In this document: positions 35,958-44,953 of the stretch, piece by piece
Numbering within the stretch: position 1 is the first letter of the stretch
Layout of the letters: every line of letters starts with the position of its first letter
Origin: Sanguibacter antarcticus
Lineage (GTDB): Bacteria > Actinomycetota > Actinomycetes > Actinomycetales > Cellulomonadaceae
Length of the DNA stretch: 64,000 bases
Assembly: GCF_002564005.1 (NCBI RefSeq)
Contig: NZ_PDJG01000001.1
Location: 2,666,001-2,730,000 of the forward strand
Direction: 5' to 3'
Made by a program: the position numbers and the translations under genes
Notes under the pieces: model-generated
Databases searched by the model: none
What the model saw: the letters and a program-made list of their open reading frames with translations, nothing else
What the model was told of the DNA's origin: nothing

Positions 35958-37228
35958 CGGCTCGTCGGCTCCATGACCTCGAGGCCGCCGAGGTACGGGC
36001 GCAGGCCCACCGGGACGCGCACCGACCCGTCCGCCTGCTGGTGGTTCTCGAGGATCGCGACGATCCACCGCGTCGTGCCCAGCGTCCCGTTGAGCGTCGC
36101 GACAGGCCGGGTCTCCCCCGACGCCGTGCGCTCACGCATCCCGAGACGACGTGCCTGGAAGGTCGTGCAGTTGGACGTCGACGTCAGCTCGAGGAACCGC
36201 TCCTGCGTCGGCAACCACGCCTCGCAGTCGAACTTGCGCGCGGCGCTCGACCCGAGGTCGCCCGCCGCCGTGTCGATGACCCGGTACGGCAGCTCGACGG
36301 CCGCCAGCAGCTGCTCTTCCCACGCCAAGAGACGCTGGTGCTCCGCAGCAGCCTCCTCGACCGGGACGTACGAGAACATCTCGACCTTGTGGAACTGGTG
36401 CACACGGATGATGCCGCGCGTGTCCTTGCCGTACGAGCCGGCCTCGCGCCGGTAGCACGCGCTCCACCCTGCGTAGCGCTTGGGGCCGTCCGAGAGATCG
36501 AGGATCTCGTCCGAGTGATAGCCCGCGAGCGCCACCTCGCTCGTCCCCGTGAGGTAGAGGTCGTCCTCCTCGAGGTGGTAGATCTCGTCGGCGTGCTTGC
36601 CCAGGAAGCCCGTGCCGGCCATGACCTCCGGCTTGACGAGCGTCGGTGTGATCATCGGTGTGAAGCCGGCGGCGAGCGCCATGTCCATCGCGGCGTTGAG
36701 CAGCGCGAGCTCGAGGCGCGCACCGATCCCGGTGAGGTAGTAGAAGCGTGCGCCGGACACCTTGGCGCCGCGCGCGGTGTCGATCGCGCCGAGCCGCTCG
36801 CCCAGGTCGAGGTGGTCGCGGGGGGTGAAGCCCTCGGCGGCGAAGTCTCGCGGGGTGCCCTCGGTGCGCAGCACCACGAAGTCGTCCTCGCCCCCGGGGG
36901 GCGCTCCCTCGACGATGTTCGCGACCTGGTAGGTCAGCGTGTCGAGCGTCTTCTCGGCCTCGGCGGCCTCGCTCTGGAGCCCCTTGACCTGCTCGGAGAT
37001 CCGCTTCGTGTGCGCGAGCAGCTCAGCCTTCTCGTCGCCCTTCGCCGCAGCCACCTGCTTGCCCAGCGACTTCTGCTCGGCGCGCAGCTGTTCGAACTCC
37101 GTGAGCGCAGACCGCCGTCGCGCGTCGGCGTCGAGCAGGTGGTCGACGAGCGCGGGGTCATCACCTCGAGCCGTCTGGCTGGCGCGGACGAGGTCGGGGT
37201 TGTCACGTACGACTCGGAGATCAATCAC
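35954..37228 (-). CDS. serS: Seryl-tRNA synthetase
   Basis: 424 residues, the normal length. An N-terminal coiled-coil arm (about 25-105) that binds the long variable arm of tRNA-Ser precedes a class II catalytic core. Motif 2 is visible in [20 protein letters not shown], the TSN serine-site region in [18 protein letters not shown], and motif 3 in [16 protein letters not shown]. Start GTG at 37228 ([11 protein letters not shown]) is the family's usual N-terminus and follows a leaderless -10 box. It is the first gene of an overlapping set with the HAD phosphatase. Confidence 0.97.
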   Translation of the reverse strand: MIDLRVVRDNPDLVRASQTARGDDPALVDHLLDADARRRSALTEFEQLRAEQKSLGKQVAAAKGDEKAELLAHTKRISEQVKGLQSEAAEAEKTLDTLTYQVANIVEGAPPGGEDDFVVLRTEGTPRDFAAEGFTPRDHLDLGERLGAIDTARGAKVSGARFYYLTGIGARLELALLNAAMDMALAAGFTPMITPTLVKPEVMAGTGFLGKHADEIYHLEEDDLYLTGTSEVALAGYHSDEILDLSDGPKRYAGWSACYRREAGSYGKDTRGIIRVHQFHKVEMFSYVPVEEAAAEHQRLLAWEEQLLAAVELPYRVIDTAAGDLGSSAARKFDCEAWLPTQERFLELTSTSNCTTFQARRLGMRERTASGETRPVATLNGTLGTTRWIVAILENHQQADGSVRVPVGLRPYLGGLEVMEPTSR

Positions 37229-37234
37229 CGTGCA

Positions 37235-37240
37235 AGGGTA
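37235..37240 (-). promoter_or_regulatory. -10 box of serS
   Basis: TACCCT on the minus strand ends six bases before the GTG start at 37228; leaderless layout. Confidence 0.6.
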
Positions 37241-37334
37241 TCCACTCGCCGCCGGGCACGTGGCGCACCACCCCGCACGAGGCACGACGGTGGGCCCCGC
37301 TGCGCGGCGAGGCGCGGTGGAGGGCCCCAGGGCC

Positions 37335-37340
37335 TACCGT
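37335..37340 (+). promoter_or_regulatory. -10 box of the lipid kinase gene
   Basis: TACCGT ends six bases before the ATG at 37347. It is divergent from the serS promoter about 95 bases away. Confidence 0.55.
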
Positions 37341-37346
37341 GTGCGC

Positions 37347-38558
37347 ATGGGACTGGAAGGTTGGCTGCTCACTGCAGCGCTCGTCGTCGCGCTCGTCGCG
37401 CTCGGCCTGACGCTCGTGCTCCTGCGGCAGCACGCCGCGCTGCGGGCGGAGCTCGCCGCGCGTGAGGCGGCGTCGTCCTCCGGTGACGTCTCCGTGCCGT
37501 CCGGGCCGCGTCTCGCGTTCGTCGCGAACCCGTCGAAGAACGGTGCCGCGGCGATCAAGGTCTCGCTGCTCGCGCGGTGCGCCGCAGAGAAGCTCCCGGA
37601 GCCGGTGTGGTTGGAGACGACGATCGAGGACCCGGGGGTCGGTCAGACGCGCGAGGCGCTGAGCCGCGGCGCCGACCTCGTCGTCGCGGTCGGCGGTGAC
37701 GGGACGGTGCGAGCGGTCGCCGAGGGCATGGTCGGTACGGGCAAGCCCATGGCGCTGTTCCCGCTGGGCACCGGCAACCTTCTCGCCCGCAACCTCGACA
37801 TCTCCGTCACGGACCGCGAAGAGGCGTTCCGCATCCTGCTCGACGGCACGGACCGGTCGATCGACGTGGGCTGGCTCCAGGTGCTCACGCCCGCGCCGGT
37901 CGACGACGTCGCCCCGGACGAGCCACCCGCCACCGAGGCCGCAGGCCCGCGCCACCTCGCGCCCGGACCGCACGACCCCGAGGCAGCGGCCCTCGCACCA
38001 GCCGACACGACGAAGCACATCTTCCTCGTCATCGCCGGTCTCGGCTTCGACGCCGCGATGGTCGCCGACGCCGACGCGACCCTCAAGTCCAAGGTCGGCT
38101 GGATCGCCTACTTCCTCGCTGGCGCCCGCCACCTCCACGGCCGCCGCCTCGACATGACCATCACGCTCGACGACCACCCGCCGGTCCAGGCGAGGCTCCG
38201 CACGCTCATGGTCGGCAACTGCGGAAAGCTCCCGGGCGGGATCACCCTCATCCCCGACGCCCTCATCGACGACGGTGTCCACGACGTCGCAGCCATCGAC
38301 ACCCGCGGCGGGATCATGGGCTGGGCCCAGCTGTTCGGCGAGGTCGTCCTGCAAGGGTTCGGCCTGAAGAACGACCTGCCGAACAAGATCGGCCGCATCG
38401 ACCACGCACGGGCCGAGCGCGTGCTGCTGCACGTCGAACGGGCTGAGCAGGTCCAGGTGGACGGTGACGTCCTCGGACGCGCCGTCGAGGTCCGCACGTG
38501 GGTCGAGCCTCTCGCCCTCGTCGTCCGAGCACCGATCCCCCGGCTCAGCACGAGGTAG
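37347..38558 (+). CDS. Diacylglycerol kinase-family lipid kinase
   Basis: 403 residues. An N-terminal membrane helix (about 5-27) is followed by the DAGK catalytic domain with VANPSKNGAAA, VVAVGGDGTVRAVAEG (nucleotide loop GGDGT) and PLGTGNLLARNL. The second domain shows GLGFDAAMVADAD and NCGKLPGGITLIPDALIDDG. An insertion of about 45 Pro/Ala/Glu residues (about 190-235) lies between them. It presumably phosphorylates diacylglycerol or a related lipid at the membrane. The ATG at 37347 matches both the membrane anchor and a -10 box. Confidence 0.9.
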   Translation: MGLEGWLLTAALVVALVALGLTLVLLRQHAALRAELAAREAASSSGDVSVPSGPRLAFVANPSKNGAAAIKVSLLARCAAEKLPEPVWLETTIEDPGVGQTREALSRGADLVVAVGGDGTVRAVAEGMVGTGKPMALFPLGTGNLLARNLDISVTDREEAFRILLDGTDRSIDVGWLQVLTPAPVDDVAPDEPPATEAAGPRHLAPGPHDPEAAALAPADTTKHIFLVIAGLGFDAAMVADADATLKSKVGWIAYFLAGARHLHGRRLDMTITLDDHPPVQARLRTLMVGNCGKLPGGITLIPDALIDDGVHDVAAIDTRGGIMGWAQLFGEVVLQGFGLKNDLPNKIGRIDHARAERVLLHVERAEQVQVDGDVLGRAVEVRTWVEPLALVVRAPIPRLSTR

Positions 38559-38628
38559 ACCGCACACCCTCCACAGGTGTTCCACCCGACGCACCACCGT
38601 GCAGGCCTGGCAGCGACCAGGCCCCGTC

Positions 38629-38634
38629 TAGGCT
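38629..38634 (+). promoter_or_regulatory. -10 box of the large membrane protein gene
   Basis: TAGGCT ends six bases before the GTG start at 38641; leaderless layout. Confidence 0.6.
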
Positions 38635-38640
38635 GACGAG

Positions 38641-41148
38641 GTGAACCGCAACCCGATCCTCGTCTCCGCGCGCACCCCGGTGCGCACACGCGTCGGGAGC
38701 GTCCTCCTCCTCGTCACCCTCGGCCTGGGAGGCGGCGCAGGCAGTGCCGGCGCCCTCGAACGGCCGTCGCACGAGACCAGCACACCGACCGCCGTCACCG
38801 ACGCTCCGTCGGTGACCACCGCGAGCCCGCTGACCGACGACCGCGTCCTGCTCGTCGGCACCGGCGGGATCACGTGGGAGGACGTCTCCGCAGAAGCGAC
38901 CCCCACCCTGTGGGCGATCGCCGAGGCCGGCGCCGTCGGCAACCTCGTCGACCGGAGCGTCGAGAGCTCCACGTGCCCGGCCGACGGCTGGCTCGCGATC
39001 TCAGCGGGCAAGCGAGCCGGCGACTGGTTCAACGCCAAGTCCGTGCCCTGCCGCCTCCTGCAGAACACCGTCCCCGGCTCCGGGTCGACCGTCCCCGCGT
39101 GGGACGACTACCTCGCGGCAGTCAGCGAGCAGACCTTCGGGGCGGCGATCGGGACGTTCGGCGACGTCCTCGTCGCTACCGCCACCCCCGCGAGCGCCGT
39201 CGGCCCGGGCGCCGCGATCGCCCTCGCGACGTCCGACGGTGTCGTCGCCGGAAGCTACGCCCCGCTCTCCACAGGCACGACCGACCTCCAGGCCGACCCA
39301 GACCTCCGAGAGATCGTCGGCACCGCGCTCGACATGTCCGAGCTCGTCGTCGTCGACCCCGGATCGGTGCGCAACCTCGGGCACGCCGCGGAGCTCAAGC
39401 CGGTGCCCATAGCCGACACCGACGAGAGCCCCGACATGCCCGAGGAGGCCAACCCGCCAGGCCCGACCGCCCAGGTCCAGCACGCCGCCGACGTCGCCGT
39501 CGTCGACGCCCAGATCGGCGTCGTCCTCGACGCAGCCCGCGCGCACGACCCCGGGCTCGAGCACACGACCGTCGTCGTCGCGTCGCTCTCCGAGGCGAGC
39601 ACCACCGCACGCATGCAGGTCGTCGCCGTCCTCGGCAGAGACCAGCAGCCCGGCATCCTCGAGTCCCGCTCGACCCGTCAGGACGGGTACGTCCAGACGA
39701 CCGACGTGCTGCCCACGATCGCCGAGCTCCTCAGCCTCACCGAAGAGATCCCCCGGGGAACCCTCGTCGGCTCCTCGATGACAGGAGACGACTCCGGCGC
39801 CCCCGTCGAGGACCGCGTCTCGACCCTCGTCGACGACCAGACCCACGCCCTGGCGACCCGGCCGCTCCTCGAGGGGTTCTTCCTCCTCTACTGCGCGGTG
39901 AACCTGCTCCTCTTCGGGGCCGTCTCCTTCGCGTTCAGCCGTCGGTTCATGGCCGCCGTCGACCGTGAAGACGCCAAACGCCTCGGTGCCGCGACCGAGG
40001 AGCCTACAGACCGCAGCCTCGTCTCCCGTCTCGCACCGACCATCAGCCAGATGCCCGTCCAGGTGCTCACCGTCCTGCGTGGCGCGAGCATCATCATCGC
40101 CGGCGTCCCCGTCGCGACCCTCCTCGCGAACCTCACCCCCTGGTGGACCACGAGCATGCCGACGCTCGCCCTGACCGGGCTCGTGATCGGATGGGTCCTC
40201 ATCATCACGGCCGCCGCCGTCCTGCCGCCCTGGCGGGCGTGGCTCTTCGGCCCCGTCGGCGTGGTCGCGACCATCACCGCCGTCGTCCTCGCCGTCGACG
40301 TCGCCACCGGTGCGCACATGCAGGTCTCCGCGCTCATGGGCATCCAACCGACCGTCGCCGGGCGCTTCTACGGCTTCAACAACACGGCCTTCGCGCTCTT
40401 CGCGACGACGACCGTCCTCGTCGCCGCGGCCGTCGCGAACCGGCTCGTCGCCAGCGGCCACCGCCGGCTCGCCGCTGTCGCGGTCCTCCTCATCGGCACG
40501 ACAGCCGTCGTCCTCGACGGGTCACCGAGCATCGGCGCCGACTTCGGTGGTCCCCCGGCGCTCGTGCCCGCCTTCGCGATCCTCGCGCTCGTCGCCGCCG
40601 GGATCCGGCTCGACTGGAAGAAGGTCGGCCTCGTGCTGATCGGCGCTCTCGTCGTCGTCAGCGGGTTCGCGGCCCTCGACTGGATGCGCCCGGAAGCGGA
40701 CCGCACGCACCTCGGCAGGTTCGTGGACACCGTGCTCGACGGCGGGCTCCTCGACGTGATCGTGCGCAAGCTCGAGGCCAACTTCAAGACCCTGCGCAAC
40801 CCGCTCGCCCTCGTGGGGATCGCGGGCATCGCGGTCATCGGTCTCGTCCTGGGCCGTCCGCTGCACGACGCGACGCGCTCTGACGACAGCTCCCGCTACC
40901 GCTGGCTGACCGACGGCGCCCCGCTCAAGCAGATCAACAACGACGCGCCCATGTTCGGTCCAGGCGTCCTGTGCGTGACGATCGCCCTCGTCATCGGCAC
41001 GTTCGTCAACGACTCGGGGATCGTCGTCCTCGCCGTCGGCATGTCCGTCCTCGTCCCGCTCGTCGCGGCCACGTACGCCAGCTGGATGCTCACGCTGCGC
41101 AAGTCCCGGATGCTCGCTGCCCGCGCCGTGACGGAGCAGCCGGGATAG
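38641..41148 (+). CDS. Large membrane protein with an alkaline-phosphatase-like ectodomain, function unknown
   Basis: 835 residues. A signal peptide (about 15-40) precedes an extracytoplasmic domain (about 65-400). It begins RVLLVGTGGITWEDVSAEAT then PTLWAIAEAGAVGNL, and later has GYVQTTDVLPTIAELL, the layout of alkaline phosphatase/metalloenzyme superfamily proteins. Metal ligands are not obvious, so it may be inactive. About ten membrane helices follow (about 415-820). A conserved-looking FYGFNNTAFALFATTTV lies in the membrane part. I do not recognise a named family. Start GTG at 38641 follows a leaderless -10 box. Confidence 0.7.
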   Translation: MNRNPILVSARTPVRTRVGSVLLLVTLGLGGGAGSAGALERPSHETSTPTAVTDAPSVTTASPLTDDRVLLVGTGGITWEDVSAEATPTLWAIAEAGAVGNLVDRSVESSTCPADGWLAISAGKRAGDWFNAKSVPCRLLQNTVPGSGSTVPAWDDYLAAVSEQTFGAAIGTFGDVLVATATPASAVGPGAAIALATSDGVVAGSYAPLSTGTTDLQADPDLREIVGTALDMSELVVVDPGSVRNLGHAAELKPVPIADTDESPDMPEEANPPGPTAQVQHAADVAVVDAQIGVVLDAARAHDPGLEHTTVVVASLSEASTTARMQVVAVLGRDQQPGILESRSTRQDGYVQTTDVLPTIAELLSLTEEIPRGTLVGSSMTGDDSGAPVEDRVSTLVDDQTHALATRPLLEGFFLLYCAVNLLLFGAVSFAFSRRFMAAVDREDAKRLGAATEEPTDRSLVSRLAPTISQMPVQVLTVLRGASIIIAGVPVATLLANLTPWWTTSMPTLALTGLVIGWVLIITAAAVLPPWRAWLFGPVGVVATITAVVLAVDVATGAHMQVSALMGIQPTVAGRFYGFNNTAFALFATTTVLVAAAVANRLVASGHRRLAAVAVLLIGTTAVVLDGSPSIGADFGGPPALVPAFAILALVAAGIRLDWKKVGLVLIGALVVVSGFAALDWMRPEADRTHLGRFVDTVLDGGLLDVIVRKLEANFKTLRNPLALVGIAGIAVIGLVLGRPLHDATRSDDSSRYRWLTDGAPLKQINNDAPMFGPGVLCVTIALVIGTFVNDSGIVVLAVGMSVLVPLVAATYASWMLTLRKSRMLAARAVTEQPG

Positions 41149-41187
41149 GTTCGTGCACTTCCGCACCCCCATCGGAAGGACGTCCCC

Positions 41188-42192
41188 TTGGCGATCTACG
41201 GATTTCACGCCTCGCACGAGCAGGTCCACCCGCGTCAGCTCCTCGACGCGGTCAAGCACGCAGAGTCCGCCGGCTTCGACGCCGCTATGTGCTCCGACCA
41301 CTTCGCTCCCTGGAGCGAACGACAAGGCCAGTCCGGGTTCGCCTGGTCGTGGCTCGGCGCAGCCCTCGAAGCCACCAACCTCAAGCTGGGCGTCGTCAAC
41401 GCACCCGGCCAGCGCTACCACCCGGCGATCGTCGCCCAGGCTGCCGCGACCCTGTCAGCGATGTACCCCGGCCGCTTCTGGGCCGCGCTCGGCTCTGGAG
41501 AAAACTCCAACGAGCACATCACCGGTGACGCATGGCCCCGCAAAGACGTCCGCAACGCACGGCTCCTCGAGTGCGTCGACGTCATGCGCGACCTCTTCGC
41601 CGGCGAGGAGGTCACCCGCGACGGTCTCGTGACCGTCGACCGCGCCCGCCTGTGGACCCGGCCCGAGACACCCCCTCCCCTCATCGGGGCGGCAGTGAGC
41701 GTCGAGACCGCCCGGTGGGTCGCCGGGTGGGCTGACGGCCTCGCGACGATCGCCCAGCCCCGCGAAAAGCTCCAGGAGATGATCTCCGCATACCGCGATG
41801 CCGACGGGCGCGGAGACCTCATCCTCCAGGTGCACGTCAGCTATGCCCCCACCGACGAGGAAGCCCTCGCGATCGCGCACGACCAGTGGCGCACCAACGT
41901 GTTCTCGCCCCCGCTGTGCTGGGACATCGACACGCCCGCGGCCTTCGACGAGGCCGCCAAGCACGTCCAGCCCGAGCACCTGCACGACTCTGTGCTCGTC
42001 TCGAGCGACCCCGACTTCTTCGTCGACCGCATCGGCGAGCTCCAGAGCCTCGGCTTCGACGAGGTCTACCTCCATCACGTCGGCGTCGAGCAGACGCCCT
42101 TCATCGACACGTTCGGGACAGAGGTCTTGCCGCAGCTCCGTGCGAGCAGCGCCTCGGCTGCCGCTCCCCGTGCACGCACGGAAGAGAGCTGA
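41188..42192 (+). CDS. LLM-class flavin-dependent oxidoreductase (TIGR03885-like)
   Basis: 334 residues. A luciferase-like TIM barrel: FDAAMCSDHFAPWSERQG near the N-terminus, YPGRFWAALGSGENSNEHITG, and IGAAVSVETARWVAGWADG. These match the bacterial-luciferase-like group described as probable non-F420 flavin oxidoreductases. The cofactor (FMN versus F420) cannot be proved from sequence. A TTG start at 41188 with GGAAGGA seven bases upstream is used. The gene is eight bases from the GH13 gene, a pairing I recall as recurrent in actinobacteria. Confidence 0.85.
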   Translation: MAIYGFHASHEQVHPRQLLDAVKHAESAGFDAAMCSDHFAPWSERQGQSGFAWSWLGAALEATNLKLGVVNAPGQRYHPAIVAQAAATLSAMYPGRFWAALGSGENSNEHITGDAWPRKDVRNARLLECVDVMRDLFAGEEVTRDGLVTVDRARLWTRPETPPPLIGAAVSVETARWVAGWADGLATIAQPREKLQEMISAYRDADGRGDLILQVHVSYAPTDEEALAIAHDQWRTNVFSPPLCWDIDTPAAFDEAAKHVQPEHLHDSVLVSSDPDFFVDRIGELQSLGFDEVYLHHVGVEQTPFIDTFGTEVLPQLRASSASAAAPRARTEES

Positions 42193-42200
42193 GCCCGGCC

Positions 42201-43907
42201 ATGCGCATGACCGACACCTCCGACCTCTGGTGGAAGACCGCAGTCGTCTACTGCCTCGACGTCGAGACCTTCATGGACTGGAACGACGACGGGATCGGCG
42301 ACCTCGAAGGCCTCGCCCAACGCATGGACCACCTCGCCGAGCTCGGCATCACGTGCCTGTGGCTCATGCCGTTCTACCCGACACCCGACCGTGACGACGG
42401 CTATGACATCACCGACTTCTACGGCGTCGACCCGCGACTGGGTCACCACGGCGACCTCGTCGAGATCATCCGCACGGCCCACGACCGAGGGATGCGCGTC
42501 ATCGTCGACCTCGTCGTCAACCACACGTCCGACAAGCACCCGTGGTTCAGGTCCGCCCGCGCCTCCAAGACGTCCCCGTACCGCAGCTTCTACATCTGGC
42601 GCGACGAACCGCCCGCGGACCCAGCCCCCACGGTGTTCCCCGGCGAAGAGACCGGCGTGTGGCAGCTCGACGAGAAGACGAACCAGTACTACCTCCACAG
42701 CTTCTACAAGCACCAGCCCGACCTCAACGTCGAGAACCCGCGCGTGCGCGAGGAGATCGCCAAGGTCATGGGATTCTGGCTCGAGCTCGGCATCAGCGGG
42801 TTCCGCGTCGACGCGGTGCCGTTCCTCATCGAGCCGTCCGTCGCCGCGGAGCAGCGCGGCGAAGAGTACGGCGACCCCCACGACTACCTGCGGTCCCTGC
42901 GCGCGTTCCTCGGGCGTCGCACCGGCGACGGCATCCTTCTCGGCGAGGTCAACCTGCCGCACGCGGAACAGGTCGAGTACTTCGGCGGTGACGACGGGAA
43001 CGAGCTCACCATGCAGTTCGACTTCGTGTCGATGCAGGCGCTCTACCTGTCGCTCGCCCGGTCCGACGCACGCCCGCTCGCTACCGCCCTCGCGGGGCGG
43101 CCCCCGGTGAGCCGGGGGTCGCAGTGGGCCAACTTCCTTCGCAACCACGACGAGGTGACGCTCGACAAGCTGAGCGAGGACGAGCGCCAGGAGGTCTTCG
43201 ACGCGTTCGCCCCAGACGAGCAGCAGCGCGTCTTCGACCGGGGCATCACACGGCGGCTGCCGACCATGCTCGACGGCGACCCGCGCCGGATCCGCATGGC
43301 GTACAGCCTCATGTTCTCCATGCCCGGCACCCCGGTCCTGTTCTACGGCGAGGAGATCGGGATGGGTGAGAACCTCGACGCGGGCGGGCGCGAGTCTGTG
43401 CGGACACCCATGCAGTGGACGTCTGGCAAGAACGGCGGCTTCTCGACCGCGGCACCGTCGCGTCTCCCCGCACCCGTGGTCGACGACGGCTTCAGCCCCG
43501 AGCACGTCAACGTCGCGGACCAGCGCAACGACCCGGACTCGCTCCTGCACTTCATGCGGGTCCTCGTGCGCCGCTATCGAGACTCCACAGAGATCGGCTG
43601 GGGTGACCTCACCGTGCTCGACCAGCCCGAGAGCTCGGTGCTCGCGCACTGTGTCACCGGTGCCCAGGGGCAGATGATCGCGGTGCACAACTTCGCCTCG
43701 CACGCCGTCTCCGTGCCGATCACGGTCCCGAGGCTCGACAGCGACGGCTCGAGCGACACCAGCGACGCGGTCGGCGCACGGCTGGTCGACCTGCTCGAGT
43801 CGGGCGAGACCGAGGTTGCGGCCGACGGGACCGCCGAGCTCGCGGTCAGCGGCTACGGCTACCGGTGGTTGCGTGTCGTCCGGAGCGGCGACAAGCGCCT
43901 CACCTGA
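42201..43907 (+). CDS. GH13 alpha-amylase family enzyme, trehalose-synthase-like
   Basis: 568 residues. The (beta/alpha)8 barrel motifs are intact: DLVVNHTSDKHPWF, GFRVDAVPFL (Asp nucleophile), LLGEVNLPH (Glu acid/base) and FLRNHDEVTLDKL (transition-state Asp). YKHQPDLNVENP, VLFYGEEIGMGEN and VRTPMQW are as in maltose-trehalose isomerases and related GH13 enzymes. The segment between the acid/base and NHDE differs from classical TreS, so the exact reaction is open. ATG at 42201 (or 42207) is chosen by similarity of the N-terminus DLWWKTAVVYCLDVETFMDW. Confidence 0.88.
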   Translation: MRMTDTSDLWWKTAVVYCLDVETFMDWNDDGIGDLEGLAQRMDHLAELGITCLWLMPFYPTPDRDDGYDITDFYGVDPRLGHHGDLVEIIRTAHDRGMRVIVDLVVNHTSDKHPWFRSARASKTSPYRSFYIWRDEPPADPAPTVFPGEETGVWQLDEKTNQYYLHSFYKHQPDLNVENPRVREEIAKVMGFWLELGISGFRVDAVPFLIEPSVAAEQRGEEYGDPHDYLRSLRAFLGRRTGDGILLGEVNLPHAEQVEYFGGDDGNELTMQFDFVSMQALYLSLARSDARPLATALAGRPPVSRGSQWANFLRNHDEVTLDKLSEDERQEVFDAFAPDEQQRVFDRGITRRLPTMLDGDPRRIRMAYSLMFSMPGTPVLFYGEEIGMGENLDAGGRESVRTPMQWTSGKNGGFSTAAPSRLPAPVVDDGFSPEHVNVADQRNDPDSLLHFMRVLVRRYRDSTEIGWGDLTVLDQPESSVLAHCVTGAQGQMIAVHNFASHAVSVPITVPRLDSDGSSDTSDAVGARLVDLLESGETEVAADGTAELAVSGYGYRWLRVVRSGDKRLT

Positions 43908-43909
43908 GC

Positions 43910-43946
43910 CTGCTGGGCTCGGCGGGACGTCCGCCGGGCTCAGCAG
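43910..43946. terminator. Bidirectional terminator between GH13 and GT2 genes
   Basis: A 16-bp stem (43910-43925 with 43931-43946, two G-U pairs) and a 5-base loop lie between the convergent stop codons. Confidence 0.75.
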
Positions 43947-43981
43947 TGCCCCGACGACCGGCGACGCCGGAGAACGGCAGG

Positions 43982-44896
43982 CTAGCGAGGAGCGCGAGGG
44001 GGCTTGGACGTCGATTCCCGGACAGCCTTGCCGACCGCCCGCACCCGGCGGGCGTTGACGGCGAGCACGACGTCGCGGTACTGGCTCGCGCGGTGCATCT
44101 GCCCGCGAAAATCGGTGCCCGAGGGCCGGTGGCGCAGGTCGCACGGCACCTCGACCGCGACGTACCCGAGCCGTAGCAGGTCGATCGTCAGACCGGTCTC
44201 GACGCCCCACCCGCGTGCGAGCGGGGTCGCGGCCTCGAACGCCTCACGCGTCATGCAGCGCATCCCGGACAAGGGCTGGGTCGGTGTCCAGCCGGTCATC
44301 GCGGAGATCGCCCGCCGGGCGGCCCCGACCACGATGCCGCGCCCGCCCGCTCCCGCCTGCGGGGGCAGGAGCGCGATCGACATGTCGGCCCGCCCTTCGA
44401 AGACGGGCAGGATGAGCGGCGCCGTGTTCACGGCCGTCTCGGCGAGGTCGCCGTCGATGAAGAGGAGCAGGCGTGGTGGTCGGCCGGGCGCGTCGCGCAT
44501 CGCGACGACGGCAGCCCCGGTCTCCATCGCCGAGGCCTTGCCCCGGTTGTGCGAGTGACGGACGACGACGGCGCCTGCGTCGCGCGCCACGTCCTGGGTG
44601 TTGTCCTCGCTGCCGTCGTCGACCACGAGGACGAGGTCCACGCGAGGGATCGCCTTGGCTGCACGGACGGTCGCAGCGATCCGGCGCGACTCGTCCTTCG
44701 CCGGGATGATCACGGCGACCCGCTGACGGGTCGCGGCACGCCCGCTGAGGTTCGAAGACACCGACTTGGCGCGCCGGGCTGACACCTGGTCGTCGCCCCC
44801 GTGCGCGCGCTCGTCGACGCCGTCGACCGTCGGTCGGTCAGACGACACGCCAGGTGCAGGCTGTGCGCCAGCTGCGGACTGCGGATCACCACTCAC
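43982..44896 (-). CDS. Glycosyltransferase family 2 protein
   Basis: 304 residues. After about 55 residues of variable polar sequence comes a GT-A fold: VAVIIPAKDESRRI, LVLVVDDGSEDNT, HSHNRGKASAMETG and the FIDGDL metal-binding (DxD-like) motif. Later GMRCMTREAFEAA and RGWGVETGLTIDLLRLGY resemble dolichyl-phosphate-mannose synthase and glucosyl-3-phosphoglycerate synthase relatives. No C-terminal membrane helices are present. The acceptor is unknown. Start GTG at 44896 has a -10 TAGGGT seven bases upstream. Confidence 0.88.
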   Translation of the reverse strand: MSGDPQSAAGAQPAPGVSSDRPTVDGVDERAHGGDDQVSARRAKSVSSNLSGRAATRQRVAVIIPAKDESRRIAATVRAAKAIPRVDLVLVVDDGSEDNTQDVARDAGAVVVRHSHNRGKASAMETGAAVVAMRDAPGRPPRLLLFIDGDLAETAVNTAPLILPVFEGRADMSIALLPPQAGAGGRGIVVGAARRAISAMTGWTPTQPLSGMRCMTREAFEAATPLARGWGVETGLTIDLLRLGYVAVEVPCDLRHRPSGTDFRGQMHRASQYRDVVLAVNARRVRAVGKAVRESTSKPPRAPR

Positions 44897-44903
44897 GAGG
44901 CCA

Positions 44904-44909
44904 ACCCTA
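44904..44909 (-). promoter_or_regulatory. -10 box of the GT2 gene
   Basis: TAGGGT on the minus strand ends seven bases before the GTG start at 44896. Confidence 0.65.
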
Positions 44910-44953
44910 GTGGTCCTGTGGACCTGGCACGCGCCGGAGAGCCCGACTCGCCC

